64,000 nucleotides of DNA from Bacillus sp. EAC (GCF_002156875.1 NZ_NCSY01000010.1:124001-188000), one strand, 5' to 3'. Numbered from the stretch's first letter, positions 44,983-54,190 are shown. Notes: generated from the sequence alone by a model not told the origin. Numbers and translations are program-made.

Positions 44983-47900
44983 ATGAACTTTTTAACAAAA
45001 TTTAGTTTGAAAAATTCAGCAGCTGTATTCATCATTTCATTTTTATTAATATTTGGTGGACTATACTCTTACTCAAAATTAAAAGTAGAGGAACTTCCAG
45101 ATATAGAGTTTCCTGCAATTTCAGTTCAAGTAATTTATCCAGGTACTGCACCAGAAGATGTTAACGAAAAAATCACATCAAAACTTGAAAACTCATTTAA
45201 GTCAATTGAAGGTTTAAAAACACTTTCTAGTTCTTCTTTTGAAAGTGTCTCAGTAATTAATTTAGAATTTCCATTTAATACTGATATGGATAAAGTTGAA
45301 CAACAGATCAATACGACTATAAAGGATGCTGGTTTACCTGAAAATACAACATCAAAAGTAGACCGCTTTTCGTTTGGGTCATTTCCAATATACTACCTAT
45401 CATTGTTTTCCAAAAATGAGTCAGACATTGAAAAATTATTAAATGACGAGATCGTTCCTTCCTTAAATAAAATTGAGGGTGTAAACAGTGTAACAATTGG
45501 TGGTGGAAAATCTACTTCTCTATCCATTGAAGTAGATAAACAAAAGATTGCCAATTTAGGACTTTCGCTTTCTGGAATAAAAGATCAAATAAATGCAAAG
45601 CTACTTTCTTTCCCAGCTGGTAAAATCACTGACGGTGATATTAATGTTCCAATTCGTGTTGAGGAAAAAATAGATACGGTTGAAAAGTTAAAGAACTTAG
45701 AATTACAAGCAACAAATTTTGATTCTACTTCTACAAACCAAAATGCAACAAAAACTCAACCAAAAGTATTATTAAGTGATATAGCTAAGATTGAATCAGT
45801 TGAATCTCAGGATGAATTAATTCGATATAACAAAAATGATTCCATTTCAATGGCAATTACTAAAAAGCAGGATGCAAATACAGTTGAAGTGGCTGATAAA
45901 GTTATTAAAGTATTAAAGAAATATAAAAAAGATATTACTTATAAGGTTGGATATAGCTCAGCAGAAGGCGTAAAACAATCTGTAGAATCCCTTGTTAAAG
46001 AAGGTCTATTAGGTGCTATTTTTGCTTCGCTGGCTGTATTAATCTTTTTAAGAAACTTCCGTGCAACATTCATAGCAATCATTTCTATTCCATTATCATT
46101 ATTGATCACGTCTATCTTCTTACTTCGACTAGATATCACTTTAAATATTATGACACTTGGTGGTATGGCAGTTGCAGTTGGTCGTGTTGTTGATGATAGT
46201 ATCGTAGTAATTGAAAATATCTTCCGACGTATTCGAAAATCAAAAGAAGGAATTTCAAACGAACTAATTCTTTCATCTACAAAGGAAATTTTAAAGGCGA
46301 TTACTTCTTCAACAATTACAACAATCGTAGTATTTTTACCACTAGGTGTTGTTGGTGGTTTTACTAGTAAGATTTTCTTACCATTTGCTTTAACAATTGT
46401 TTTTTCTCTACTTGCTTCTCTTTTAGTATCTATAACAATTGTTCCTATACTTGCACGTTATTCTTTTAAGAAAGTACCACCTGAAGAAAAAGAAGAAAAA
46501 TTACAAATTTGGTACGGAAAAGTAATCGAAAAATCATTAAATCGTAAGTGGGTAGTTATCCTATTAGCTATTGTTTTACTTGCAGGCTCATTTTCACTTG
46601 TAGGCAGATTAGGTTTCACTTTTATTCCTAATGAGGCTTCAAGAGCAATCATTGCACAATTAGAATTACCTTCATCAACATCATTAGAAAAGACAAATGA
46701 TGTATCTCTTAAAATCGAAAATATGTTCTTAAATATGAAAGAAGTAAAAGAAGTTTCTACCGGTGTTGGTAGCAGAGACTTTATGACTGGCTTAAAAACT
46801 GAAAACAAAGCAAGTTATTTTATTAATTTAAAAGACAGTGCTGATGTTGACACTTTCATTGAAAATACAAAAAGCAAAATGGAAAAAGTTGCTACTTCGG
46901 AAGTTAAAGGGGCAAAAGTTGGGCTTCAAGAAAATTCGTCAAGTGGCCCTCCTTCAAACAATAATGTAGATATCAATCTATATTCAACAAATCTTGTTGC
47001 ACTTCAAGAAAGTGCAAAAAAGGTTGAAGAATATATGAAGAAAAATAATGATTTAAAATATGTAACAAATAATTTCTCTGAGAAACAAAAACAAGTAATT
47101 GTATCAGTGGATGAGAAAAAAGCTTCTGAAAATGGTATATCATCAAGTATGATTTTAGGTTTAGTTGCTGATCAAACAAATCCAGTAAATATGGGTACTC
47201 TAAAATTAGATGGAAAAGACCAGAATGTACAAATAACATATGATAAGAATCTTACTAAAATAGATGATATTAAAAATATCGCTTTATTCGGCAAATTAGG
47301 CCCTATAAAATTAGCTGACGTAGCCGACGTTAAATCAGTTGAAACATTCTCTGCTATCCAAAAATCAGATGGGAAAGTATTTGCGAAAGTTTCTGCTCAA
47401 ATAAAGGGCAAAGATATCGCAACAGTGACGAATGAAGTAATAAATGGGGTTAAGAAAAACGTTGATTTGCCTTCTGATGTGTCGCTTGAAGGCGGTGGCG
47501 GTAGTGATGATACGATGCAAACATTTAAGGATTTAGGAGTAGCTATGGGAGTTGCCATTGGATTAGTTTACTTAACGATGCTAATCGCATTTGGTAAAGC
47601 TCGTATTCCATTTATTATCCTTTCTGCGTTAGTGTTCGTACCGATTGGCTCGTTTGTAGCTTTATTCATAGCAGGTGAACCTTTATCAATAAGCGTAATG
47701 ATTGGTTTATTAATGTTAATTGGTATTGTTACTACAAACGCCATTGTATTAGTTGATCGTATAGGTCAAAATATTGAACAGAAACAATTACCTCTTCGTC
47801 AAGCTATTATTGAAGGTGGTAAAACTCGACTTCGTCCAATCTTAATGACAGCCTTTGCGACAATTGCAGCACTTTTACCTTTAGCATTAACAACATCTAC

Positions 47901-48066
47901 AGGAACGTTAATTTCGAAAGGATTAGCAATTACAGTAATAGGTGGTTTAACATCTTCTACTTTATTAACATTAGTGTTCATACCAGTTGTTTACGAATTA
48001 TTTTTCTCAAGTAGAAAAAAGAAATCACTGAAAACTGACCGACCTGCTAAAGTAGTAAATAACTAA
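44983..48066 (+). CDS. RND-family efflux transporter (SwrC/AcrB type)
   Basis: This 1027-residue inner-membrane RND exporter has 12 expected membrane segments and two large extracytoplasmic loops. The proton-relay Asp pair appears in GRVVDDSIVVIENIFRR (transmembrane helix 4) and the N-terminal PGTAPEDV motif is family-typical. In B. subtilis the only RND protein, SwrC (YerP), exports surfactin and supports swarming; this protein is a good candidate for the same role. No membrane-fusion or outer-membrane partner is adjacent, as expected in a Gram-positive. ATG 44983 has GGAAGG. It is monocistronic. Confidence 0.88.
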   Translation: MNFLTKFSLKNSAAVFIISFLLIFGGLYSYSKLKVEELPDIEFPAISVQVIYPGTAPEDVNEKITSKLENSFKSIEGLKTLSSSSFESVSVINLEFPFNTDMDKVEQQINTTIKDAGLPENTTSKVDRFSFGSFPIYYLSLFSKNESDIEKLLNDEIVPSLNKIEGVNSVTIGGGKSTSLSIEVDKQKIANLGLSLSGIKDQINAKLLSFPAGKITDGDINVPIRVEEKIDTVEKLKNLELQATNFDSTSTNQNATKTQPKVLLSDIAKIESVESQDELIRYNKNDSISMAITKKQDANTVEVADKVIKVLKKYKKDITYKVGYSSAEGVKQSVESLVKEGLLGAIFASLAVLIFLRNFRATFIAIISIPLSLLITSIFLLRLDITLNIMTLGGMAVAVGRVVDDSIVVIENIFRRIRKSKEGISNELILSSTKEILKAITSSTITTIVVFLPLGVVGGFTSKIFLPFALTIVFSLLASLLVSITIVPILARYSFKKVPPEEKEEKLQIWYGKVIEKSLNRKWVVILLAIVLLAGSFSLVGRLGFTFIPNEASRAIIAQLELPSSTSLEKTNDVSLKIENMFLNMKEVKEVSTGVGSRDFMTGLKTENKASYFINLKDSADVDTFIENTKSKMEKVATSEVKGAKVGLQENSSSGPPSNNNVDINLYSTNLVALQESAKKVEEYMKKNNDLKYVTNNFSEKQKQVIVSVDEKKASENGISSSMILGLVADQTNPVNMGTLKLDGKDQNVQITYDKNLTKIDDIKNIALFGKLGPIKLADVADVKSVETFSAIQKSDGKVFAKVSAQIKGKDIATVTNEVINGVKKNVDLPSDVSLEGGGGSDDTMQTFKDLGVAMGVAIGLVYLTMLIAFGKARIPFIILSALVFVPIGSFVALFIAGEPLSISVMIGLLMLIGIVTTNAIVLVDRIGQNIEQKQLPLRQAIIEGGKTRLRPILMTAFATIAALLPLALTTSTGTLISKGLAITVIGGLTSSTLLTLVFIPVVYELFFSSRKKKSLKTDRPAKVVNN

Positions 48067-48075
48067 ATAGAATTG

Positions 48076-48109
48076 AAAAGAGAAAGTTTGTAAACTTTCT
48101 CTTTTTTCT
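48076..48109 (+). terminator. Terminator of the RND gene
   Basis: AAGAGAAAGTTT and AAACTTTCTCTT form a near-perfect stem with a T6 run. Confidence 0.85.
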
Positions 48110-48120
48110 TTCTTATTAAA

Positions 48121-48160
48121 CAAAAAAGCTTCGACCCAATCTGGGTCGAAACTTTTTTAT
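48121..48160 (-). terminator. Terminator of the oligoendopeptidase gene
   Basis: TTCGACCCA and TGGGTCGAA form a GC-rich stem flanked by AAAAAG and CTTTTTT, next to the stop at 48157. It is back to back with the RND terminator. Confidence 0.88.
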
Positions 48161-49851
48161 AAATTACTGTCATTTACTGAATCTAGCCATTTTCTAACTG
48201 GCTCCAATGTTTGTTCAATACATCCTTCTTTAAATGGAGATTCCAGTTTTGCATCACTTACTAATCCTAAAAACGATTTACTTCCGCCTAGTTGACATAG
48301 TCCCACATAATCCGACCAGGCTGCATCACGGTCCTCGTGCATTTTATTCCAAAATTGCAACGCACAAATTTGAGCTAGCGTATAGTCAATATAATAGAAT
48401 GGCGATTGATAAATATGACCTTGTCTCTGCCATAGTCCACCTTTTTCTAAATAACTATTTCCATCATTTACTCGGTGCGGTAAATATTTATCCTCAATAT
48501 TCTTCCATAAGCTATGGCGCTCTTCTTTAGATAATTCAGGGTTCTCATAGATTGCGTGCTGGAACTCATCCACAGCTACTCCATAGCTAATAAATGTTAC
48601 TGCACTGCTCAAATGAGTAAAATAATATTTTTCAGTATCTTCTTTAAAGAAATTCTCTTGCCATGGCCAAGTGAAGAATTCCATACTCATTGAATGGATC
48701 TCACAAGCCTCATATGTCGGCCAATTATATTCAGGTGTATTAAATTTTCTACTCTCATATACTTGAAACGCATGACCTGCTTCATGTGTCAGTACATCGA
48801 CATCACCTGATGTCCCATTAAAATTAGAGAAAATAAATGGCGCTTTATAGTTAGGGATATACGTACAATATCCTCCACCTTGCTTACCTTCTTTTGCGAC
48901 TAAATCAAGTAGGTTCTCATCTAGCATAAATTGGAAGAATTCACTTGTTTCTTTTGATAGTTCATCATACATTTTTTTACCATTCTCAATAATCCACTCA
49001 GGATTACCTTTTGGTGTTGCATTCCCAGTGACAAACTCAAATTTATCATCAAAATAATAAAGTTTATCAACACCAATTCGATTTGCTTGACGCTCTCTTA
49101 ATTCAGTTGCAATTGGAACAATTGTCTCATAAACTTGATCTCTAAATTTCTTTACATCAGTTGCATTATAATCGGTCCTTAACATACGAGTGTAACCTAA
49201 TTCAACAAAATTCTTAAAACCTAGTTTCTTTGCAATTCCAGAACGGATTTTAACTAATTTATCATAAATCTCATCGAATTTCTCTTGGTTCTCTGAGAAG
49301 TATCCAAAGTATGTATCATATGCTACTTTTCGTACTTCCCTATCTTTATCCTCAAAATAAGCTGAAATTTGTGCTAATGTTTTCACTTCACCATAAAAAG
49401 GTAGTTTTGCAGCGGCCACTAACTTAGCATACTCAGTTGTTAATTTATTTTCTTCCTGTAAATCTGGAATGACTTCTTCATTTAAGATTTTCACTTCACA
49501 TTCAGCAAGTGCAAATAATTGTTCGCCGTACTTTTCTTCAAGCTGTTCTCTAAAAGGGGAACCAATTAGTGCTTTATAATATTGTTGGCCATAAGATTGA
49601 ACAATTGGTGTATTCTCATCAAAAAATGCCTGTTCTTCTTCATAAAATTTATCATTCGTATCAACAGAATGGCGTACAGCACAAATATTTTCCATTGTAC
49701 TAAATTCATTTCTCATATCATTAATTTCATTCATCGCTAATTCTTGTTCGTATACAGTGGAAGCATCATAAAAGTTTTGTAATAGTTTTTTAAATTCTTC
49801 TTTTATGTTTTTCATATTTGGTCTTGAATATTGGTAATCTTGAAATCCCAT
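48157..49851 (-). CDS. M3-family oligoendopeptidase
   Basis: This 564-residue zinc metallopeptidase of family M3 (oligoendopeptidase F-like, M3B/C) has the zinc site LTHEAGHAFQ (HExxH) with the third ligand Glu in YEACEIHSMSMEFF, 25 residues later. It cleaves short peptides in the cytoplasm. The frame continues to 49914 with a hydrophobic stretch, but ATG 49851 follows GGAGGGATAAAG and gives the usual MGFQDYQYSRPN start, so there is no signal peptide. It is monocistronic. Confidence 0.92.
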   Translation of the reverse strand: MGFQDYQYSRPNMKNIKEEFKKLLQNFYDASTVYEQELAMNEINDMRNEFSTMENICAVRHSVDTNDKFYEEEQAFFDENTPIVQSYGQQYYKALIGSPFREQLEEKYGEQLFALAECEVKILNEEVIPDLQEENKLTTEYAKLVAAAKLPFYGEVKTLAQISAYFEDKDREVRKVAYDTYFGYFSENQEKFDEIYDKLVKIRSGIAKKLGFKNFVELGYTRMLRTDYNATDVKKFRDQVYETIVPIATELRERQANRIGVDKLYYFDDKFEFVTGNATPKGNPEWIIENGKKMYDELSKETSEFFQFMLDENLLDLVAKEGKQGGGYCTYIPNYKAPFIFSNFNGTSGDVDVLTHEAGHAFQVYESRKFNTPEYNWPTYEACEIHSMSMEFFTWPWQENFFKEDTEKYYFTHLSSAVTFISYGVAVDEFQHAIYENPELSKEERHSLWKNIEDKYLPHRVNDGNSYLEKGGLWQRQGHIYQSPFYYIDYTLAQICALQFWNKMHEDRDAAWSDYVGLCQLGGSKSFLGLVSDAKLESPFKEGCIEQTLEPVRKWLDSVNDSNL

Positions 49852-49956
49852 CTTTATCCCTCCATTTTGTGTGATATTGCTATTATATATAAAAAAGACA
49901 AGTAAAAAAACCAAAATTTAATAAAAATCTGAAAATTTAAAATTATTATCTTAGAA

Positions 49957-49984
49957 CTAGATAAGTATTATTTTTAACCGATAG
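49957..49984 (+). promoter_or_regulatory. Candidate sigma-D promoter of motAB
   Basis: CTAGA (49957-49961), 15 bp, ACCGATAG (49977-49984) resembles the sigma-D pattern CTAAA-N15-GCCGATAT. It lies about 180 bp upstream of motA, fitting motility control. Two mismatches keep confidence low. Confidence 0.4.
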
Positions 49985-50162
49985 TAATATAGAAGGTCAG
50001 TTTATCTTGTTTGAAAAATGATACAAATTAACCTTTTCCTTTATTTTTTGAATACTTACAATAAATTTAGAGAAATTTTTACATTTTTATACAAATAAAC
50101 TGCAAATTAGACATAATTTACTTAGACATAAAGATTTAATAGAGAGAGGAACATTGGGGACT

Positions 50163-50954
50163 ATGGATAAAAGCTCGATTATAGGTATTATTTTAGGATT
50201 TATTGCAGTAGGAGTTGGAATGGTACTGAAAGGTGTTTCACCTTCTGTACTTATGAATCCAGCAGCTATACTTATTATTATCGCTGGAACTATTGCAGCT
50301 GTATCAATTGCATTTCCAACAAGTGAATTAAAACGAATTCCATCATTATTTAAAATCATTTTTGGAAACGAAGAAAAAGAAAGTGTCCTTGATGTTATTC
50401 AATTGTTTTCTGATTTAGCAGTTGTAGCTAGAAGAGACGGATTATTAGCGTTAGAAGCAAAACTAAATGAAATCGAAGATCCATTTTTAAAATCAGGATT
50501 AACATTAGCAATTGACGGACAATCACCTGAATATATTAGAGACGTTTTAGATGAAGAAATTGATGCAATGAAAGAAAGACATAATGCAGGAGCCCTAATT
50601 TTTACACAAGCTGGCACATACGCTCCAACTCTTGGCGTACTAGGTGCAGTTGTAGGTCTTATCGCAGCACTTGGTAATTTGAGTGATACAAATTTATTAG
50701 GTCACGCAATTGCCGCAGCTTTCGTAGCAACATTAATGGGTATTTTTACAGGTTATGTACTTTGGCATCCATTTGCAAATAAGTTAAAACGTAAATCTAA
50801 ATCAGAAATTAAAAGAAAAGAAATTATGATTGAAGGTATTTTATCAGTATTAGAAGGTCAACCTCCAAGATTAATTGAGCAAAAATTAGCAGTATACTTA
50901 CCTATTAAGGACCGTTTGTTAATCAATTCAGGTGGAGAGAAAATGGATGAGTAA
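50163..50954 (+). CDS. motA: Flagellar stator protein MotA
   Basis: MotA and MotB form the proton-driven stator that turns the flagellum. The 263-residue product has four membrane segments, the conserved cytoplasmic loop with RRDGLLALEAKL (Arg/Glu contacts to FliG), and the pore Pro in TQAGTYAPTLGVLGAVVG. Close resemblance to B. subtilis MotA rather than MotP suggests H+ coupling, but ion choice is inference. The frame begins with a TTG at 50154; ATG 50163 gives the standard MDK start and is preferred. The stop overlaps the motB start by 8 nt. Confidence 0.93.
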   Translation: MDKSSIIGIILGFIAVGVGMVLKGVSPSVLMNPAAILIIIAGTIAAVSIAFPTSELKRIPSLFKIIFGNEEKESVLDVIQLFSDLAVVARRDGLLALEAKLNEIEDPFLKSGLTLAIDGQSPEYIRDVLDEEIDAMKERHNAGALIFTQAGTYAPTLGVLGAVVGLIAALGNLSDTNLLGHAIAAAFVATLMGIFTGYVLWHPFANKLKRKSKSEIKRKEIMIEGILSVLEGQPPRLIEQKLAVYLPIKDRLLINSGGEKMDE

Positions 50955-51699
50955 GAAGCGAAAAAATCACGACCATGAAGAACATATTGATGAAAGTTGG
51001 CTTATCCCTTACGCGGATTTATTAACTTTATTATTAGCTCTTTTTATTGTCTTATTTGCCTCAAGTAATGTTGATGCAACAAAGTTCAAACAAATCTCAG
51101 AATCTTTCACGACAATATTTAGTGGCGGAACAGGCGTGATGACCTACCCTGCTGAAAGCGAACCTAGTCAAGCAAATAATAATAAAAATGATGAAGATAA
51201 AAAAGGACAAGGTGCAACATCTCAAAAAGATTTACAAGAAATGAAAGATAAAATTGATAAGTATATTGCTAGAAGTAAACTACAAGGCAGCTTAAAAACT
51301 CAATTAACAGATGAAGGTTTATTAATTACCATTACAAATGATGTATTATTTGATTCAGGTAGTGCAATAGTACGTACTGATGAAAAAAGTATCGCAACAC
51401 AAATCTCAAGTTTATTAATTTCAAACCCTCCATTAAGTGTCATAATTTCTGGACACACGGATAATGTACCGATCAAAAATGATTTGTTTCAAGATAACTG
51501 GGATTTAAGTGTAACGCGTGCTGTAAACTTTATGAAAATCATGTTAGAAAATAAACATCTTAAACCACAACTTTTTAGCGCAAAAGGTTATGGAGAATAT
51601 CAACCAATTGCTAGTAATCACACGAATAAAGGTAGAGCAAAAAATAGACGTGTTGAAATTTTAGTGCTACCACATGACAAAAATCCAAAAACAAATTAA
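50947..51699 (+). CDS. motB: Flagellar stator protein MotB
   Basis: MotB anchors the stator to peptidoglycan. The 250-residue product has one membrane segment with the proton-carrying Asp in PYADLLTLLLALFIVL (about 23-38), a plug/linker region of low complexity, and an OmpA-like peptidoglycan-binding domain (about 125-245: SGHTDNVPI, LSVTRAVNFM, GYGEYQPIASN, NRRVEI). The frame begins at 50932, but ATG 50947 follows GGAG properly and gives the family start MSKKRK. Translation is coupled to motA. A terminator shared with mhqR follows. Confidence 0.94.
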   Translation: MSKKRKNHDHEEHIDESWLIPYADLLTLLLALFIVLFASSNVDATKFKQISESFTTIFSGGTGVMTYPAESEPSQANNNKNDEDKKGQGATSQKDLQEMKDKIDKYIARSKLQGSLKTQLTDEGLLITITNDVLFDSGSAIVRTDEKSIATQISSLLISNPPLSVIISGHTDNVPIKNDLFQDNWDLSVTRAVNFMKIMLENKHLKPQLFSAKGYGEYQPIASNHTNKGRAKNRRVEILVLPHDKNPKTN

Positions 51700-51703
51700 A
51701 TTT

Positions 51704-51735
51704 AAAAAAGCTCATTAATCAATGAGCTTTTTTAA
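51704..51735. terminator. Bidirectional terminator between motB and mhqR
   Basis: AAAAAAGCTCATT and AATGAGCTTTTTT form a perfect 13-bp stem between convergent genes. Confidence 0.9.
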
Positions 51736-52178
51736 TTTGATTCATGATAGCCTATTTTCTTTAATAAATGAATTAAGAAGTTTTTTTCTTCATCCGAAAG
51801 ATCACTCATCTGTTCATGCAAGAATTGTTCATGAATTGGAAAAATCTCATTCATTAATTCATTTCCGCTCGATGTTATTTCTGCATAGATTACTCTTCGA
51901 TCTTCGCTACATGGATTTCGTACGACTAATCCCTTTTTTTCTAGCTTGTCTACTACATATGTAATGCTTCCGCTCGCAATGAGAATTTTTTCACCAATAT
52001 GCTGAAGTGGCTGATTTCCCTTATGATACAATAATTCCAAAACAGCAAATTCAGTTGGATTTAAATTAAATTCAGCAATAGATTTATTTGCAGAATCATT
52101 TATTTTCCGATGCGCACGAGACAATACAATAAATAGCTTTAAAGAAAGTTCAATCTCTTCTCTATTTGTATGATTCAT
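51732..52178 (-). CDS. mhqR: MarR-family repressor MhqR (YkvE)
   Basis: MhqR represses quinone- and hydroquinone-detoxification genes in B. subtilis. The 148-residue winged-helix protein is strongly like it: LNPTEFAVLELLYHKGNQPLQ (about 40-60), IASGSITYVVDKLEKKGLV recognition helix region and DRRVIYAEIT wing. It has a Cys in NPCSEDRR. Its place next to motAB and a spo0E-type gene is the same as in B. subtilis. Regulated targets are not visible in the window; the yodC-like nitroreductase is a functional relative but unlinked. Confidence 0.87.
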   Translation of the reverse strand: MNHTNREEIELSLKLFIVLSRAHRKINDSANKSIAEFNLNPTEFAVLELLYHKGNQPLQHIGEKILIASGSITYVVDKLEKKGLVVRNPCSEDRRVIYAEITSSGNELMNEIFPIHEQFLHEQMSDLSDEEKNFLIHLLKKIGYHESN

Positions 52179-52228
52179 ACCAAAACCCCTTCTTTCACTT
52201 CGATAACTCTATCTATTTTATGAATTAA

Positions 52229-52438
52229 TTATTGATTCATATTACGATTTTCCAAAGAAAAGGTTTGATTTGATTTTCTCTGGAATACCTTTTGATATGA
52301 AACAATTAGCTCGTCCAATTCTTGGCTTGCTCTTAAAGTCAATTGTTCATTTAATCCTTTAGTTTCTGCAAAAAATACCATTTCTTCTCGTTTTAATGAG
52401 ATTGATACTAATAAATGGTTTAATTGAGATTCATTCAT
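52229..52438 (-). CDS. Spo0E-like aspartyl-phosphate phosphatase
   Basis: This is a 69-residue Spo0E-family protein with the signature SQELDELIVSYQK (about 39-51; SxELD is the catalytic motif) and two helices forming an antiparallel hairpin. Such proteins dephosphorylate Spo0A~P and delay sporulation. The position near motAB and mhqR matches B. subtilis spo0E, though the protein is shorter than Spo0E (85 residues). It has a Shine-Dalgarno-like GAAGGGAA 5-7 nt upstream of its ATG. Confidence 0.83.
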   Translation of the reverse strand: MNESQLNHLLVSISLKREEMVFFAETKGLNEQLTLRASQELDELIVSYQKVFQRKSNQTFSLENRNMNQ

Positions 52439-52482
52439 TAATCTATTTTCCCTTCTTCAGGATTATTATTTTTATTCTACAC

Positions 52483-52511
52483 TTGAGATGGCTTAATAGA
52501 ATGTTTAGATA
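52483..52511 (+). promoter_or_regulatory. Possible promoter of an orphan short transcript
   Basis: TTGAGA (52483-52488), 17 bp, TAGATA (52506-52511), followed 50 nt later by a perfect hairpin at 52561-52585. No gene lies between them. Confidence 0.3.
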
Positions 52512-52560
52512 TAATAACCATTTTATCTTTTTTTACATATAAAGATACAAGCAATATGAA

Positions 52561-52592
52561 ACCTACTAAGATTTACTTAGTAGGTCTTTTAT
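52561..52592 (+). terminator. Orphan hairpin with no gene before it
   Basis: ACCTACTAAG and CTTAGTAGGT form a perfect 10-bp stem (loop ATTTA) followed by CTTTTATTA. There is no plus-strand gene between the motB terminator (51735) and this point, so it may end a small RNA. Confidence 0.5.
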
Positions 52593-52777
52593 TAGTTTAT
52601 GAAATATTCATTCTTACTTTATTAAATTAGACGACTTTCTACGAATTCCTTCTTATAATGATTATTTTTGATATAATCTTACCATAAATCAGTTAAATCT
52701 TAAACTTTCATTTAAAAAGCTTCTATATATATTACTGCATTTATTGGATTTCTAAAAAAAGAAAACCTATTGAATGA

Positions 52778-53060
52778 AACTTGTCGTAACTTTTTGTTGT
52801 TGTTGATCTATCTCCACTCCAGGATGCTCGCTTTCCGTGGGGCAGGTGTCGAGCCTCATCGCCGCATTCGCGTCTGCGGGGTCTCACCTGTCCGACTTCT
52901 CCCACAGGAGTATCGCACCTTCCGTTTCAATCATTTTCTTTTATTATCAGAATGCAATAATAAAACAGTTCTAAAAAGCACTCCTTAAAAGGGAACTTTT
53001 AAAATAATGGTTTTTGTAAACTTTGTTTTTAAAAACAGTAGTCCTTTAGAAAAAAGCCAA
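52778..53060. repeat. Dispersed repeat copy 6 (short form)
   Basis: It contains CCACTCCAGGATGCTCGCTT, CCGTGGGGCAGGTG, CGAGCCTCATCGCCGCATTC and CTGCGGGGTCTCACCTG, ending CGCACCTTCCGTTTCAATC, with a right tail AAAAACAGTAGTCCTTTAG then AAAAAAGCC. This copy shows the nested stems best: CCGTGGG/CCCACAGG, CAGGTG/CACCTG, CCGCA/TGCGG. Confidence 0.88.
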
Positions 53061-53076
53061 TATAAATTATAAAATA

Positions 53077-53125
53077 AAAAACTGAAATGATTGGAATCAA
53101 GTTACCAATACATTTCAGTTTTTGT
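53077..53125 (-). terminator. Terminator of mtnB
   Basis: AAAAACTGAAATG and CATTTCAGTTTTT form a 13-bp stem with inner ATTGG/CCAAT pairing, directly after the mtnB stop. Confidence 0.85.
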
Positions 53126-53128
53126 TGT

Positions 53129-53764
53129 CTAATTACCTGCTTTAATTTTATGGCCTTGAATCATCATTAATTTTACTTTATAACTAATTAAAAATTCAAT
53201 TCCTTCTAACCATTTTTTGGTTTCAAGTGGTGACCGTCCCCATACTGTTATCCCATGATTTCTAACAAGTACCGCTCCAAAATCATTTGTTAAAAATGGT
53301 GTGTATGAACGTTTAAATGTGTCCATATCTTGTGCATTTTCAATAATTGGAACTGTTATTTTATTTTCCAAATAAGAACCCGTTAAAATATGAATCAACT
53401 CATTATTCTCAAGTTCGACCTTACCTTCATCTCCGAATAGTTCAGAAATGATATTATTATCTACCGTATGTACATGTAGCACACAAGTAGCAGATGTTCT
53501 TTCATATATATTAGCATGAATAAGTGTTTCGATTGAAGGCTTCAATAATGTATCAAATACCGGTTCGCCTAGATCATTTACGACAATAAACTCCTCATCA
53601 CATCGGTCCCTTTTATCCTTTTCATCTGCTGTTACAAGAAATAATAATGGATCATCTGAAATCTTCATTGATAAATTACCACTTGTACCGAAAAACCAAT
53701 CTCTTTTTGCTAAATCGCACTTAATATTTGCAAGCTTTTTCCATTGTTCTAAAAATATACTCAT
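53129..53764 (-). CDS. mtnB: Methylthioribulose-1-phosphate dehydratase MtnB
   Basis: MtnB removes water from 5-methylthioribulose-1-phosphate in the methionine salvage pathway, as a class II aldolase-fold zinc enzyme. The 211-residue product has the substrate/phosphate loop FFGTSGNLSMKI (about 24-35), KPSIETLIHANIY, metal ligands LHVHTVD (HxH) and VRNHGITVWG. Length equals the family norm. No other salvage gene (mtnW, mtnX, mtnD, mtnA, mtnK) is in view, and no SAM riboswitch precedes it. In B. subtilis mtnB lies in the same region near mhqR-motAB. Confidence 0.88.
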   Translation of the reverse strand: MSIFLEQWKKLANIKCDLAKRDWFFGTSGNLSMKISDDPLLFLVTADEKDKRDRCDEEFIVVNDLGEPVFDTLLKPSIETLIHANIYERTSATCVLHVHTVDNNIISELFGDEGKVELENNELIHILTGSYLENKITVPIIENAQDMDTFKRSYTPFLTNDFGAVLVRNHGITVWGRSPLETKKWLEGIEFLISYKVKLMMIQGHKIKAGN

Positions 53765-54190
53765 CCTTACACCTCCATATAATTAGACTATCTATAGTTA
53801 CACCGTTAAAAATTCAAACTATTCTTACTATTTAATGGAATTATGTCATGTTTCAGACTTCATTGTCAATAGTTCTAAGTAAATGAACAACCTTCAATTA
53901 TCTACAACATTTCACTTTTTTTGATATCAATTAATCATTTAATACTTTTTTTACTTCCTGTTTAGACAGGACTCCAATTTTACTGCAAATATATGTGAAA
54001 AAAATAACTTTCTTTTTCATTTTACAGTCCCTTCTTTCCCTAGGGAAACTTTTTTGTGTGTAGTAAATTATATGAACATTAAGTTAAAAGGTGATGATTA
54101 GTATGATAAAAAAACATTTGTTCACTAATTTAGATATTCTTTTAATTTATGATAAAATAAATCGACAATAATAAAGAACGAGGTATTCAA
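53765..54190. other. Intergenic region upstream of mtnB and the radical SAM gene
   Basis: This AT-rich stretch of about 425 bp lies between divergent genes. The only coding candidate is a 22-codon frame at 54103-54171. No riboswitch fold was recognised. Confidence 0.5.
54103..54171 (+). CDS. Possible 22-residue leader/miniprotein
   Basis: ATG at 54103 follows AAAGGTGATGATTAGT and the frame runs MIKKHLFTNLDILLIYDKIN plus two residues to a TAA 20 nt before the radical SAM start. A good ribosome site and close position suggest a leader peptide or miniprotein, but 22 codons can arise by chance. Confidence 0.3.
   Translation: MIKKHLFTNLDILLIYDKINRQ

Noticed and set aside
52770-52988. Plus-strand frame inside repeat copy 6
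   Set aside because: Same reason: GC-rich repeat without ribosome site or conserved protein.
53765-54102. SAM riboswitch upstream of mtnB
   Set aside because: No S-box-like stems or terminator pair could be found in the AT-rich upstream region.
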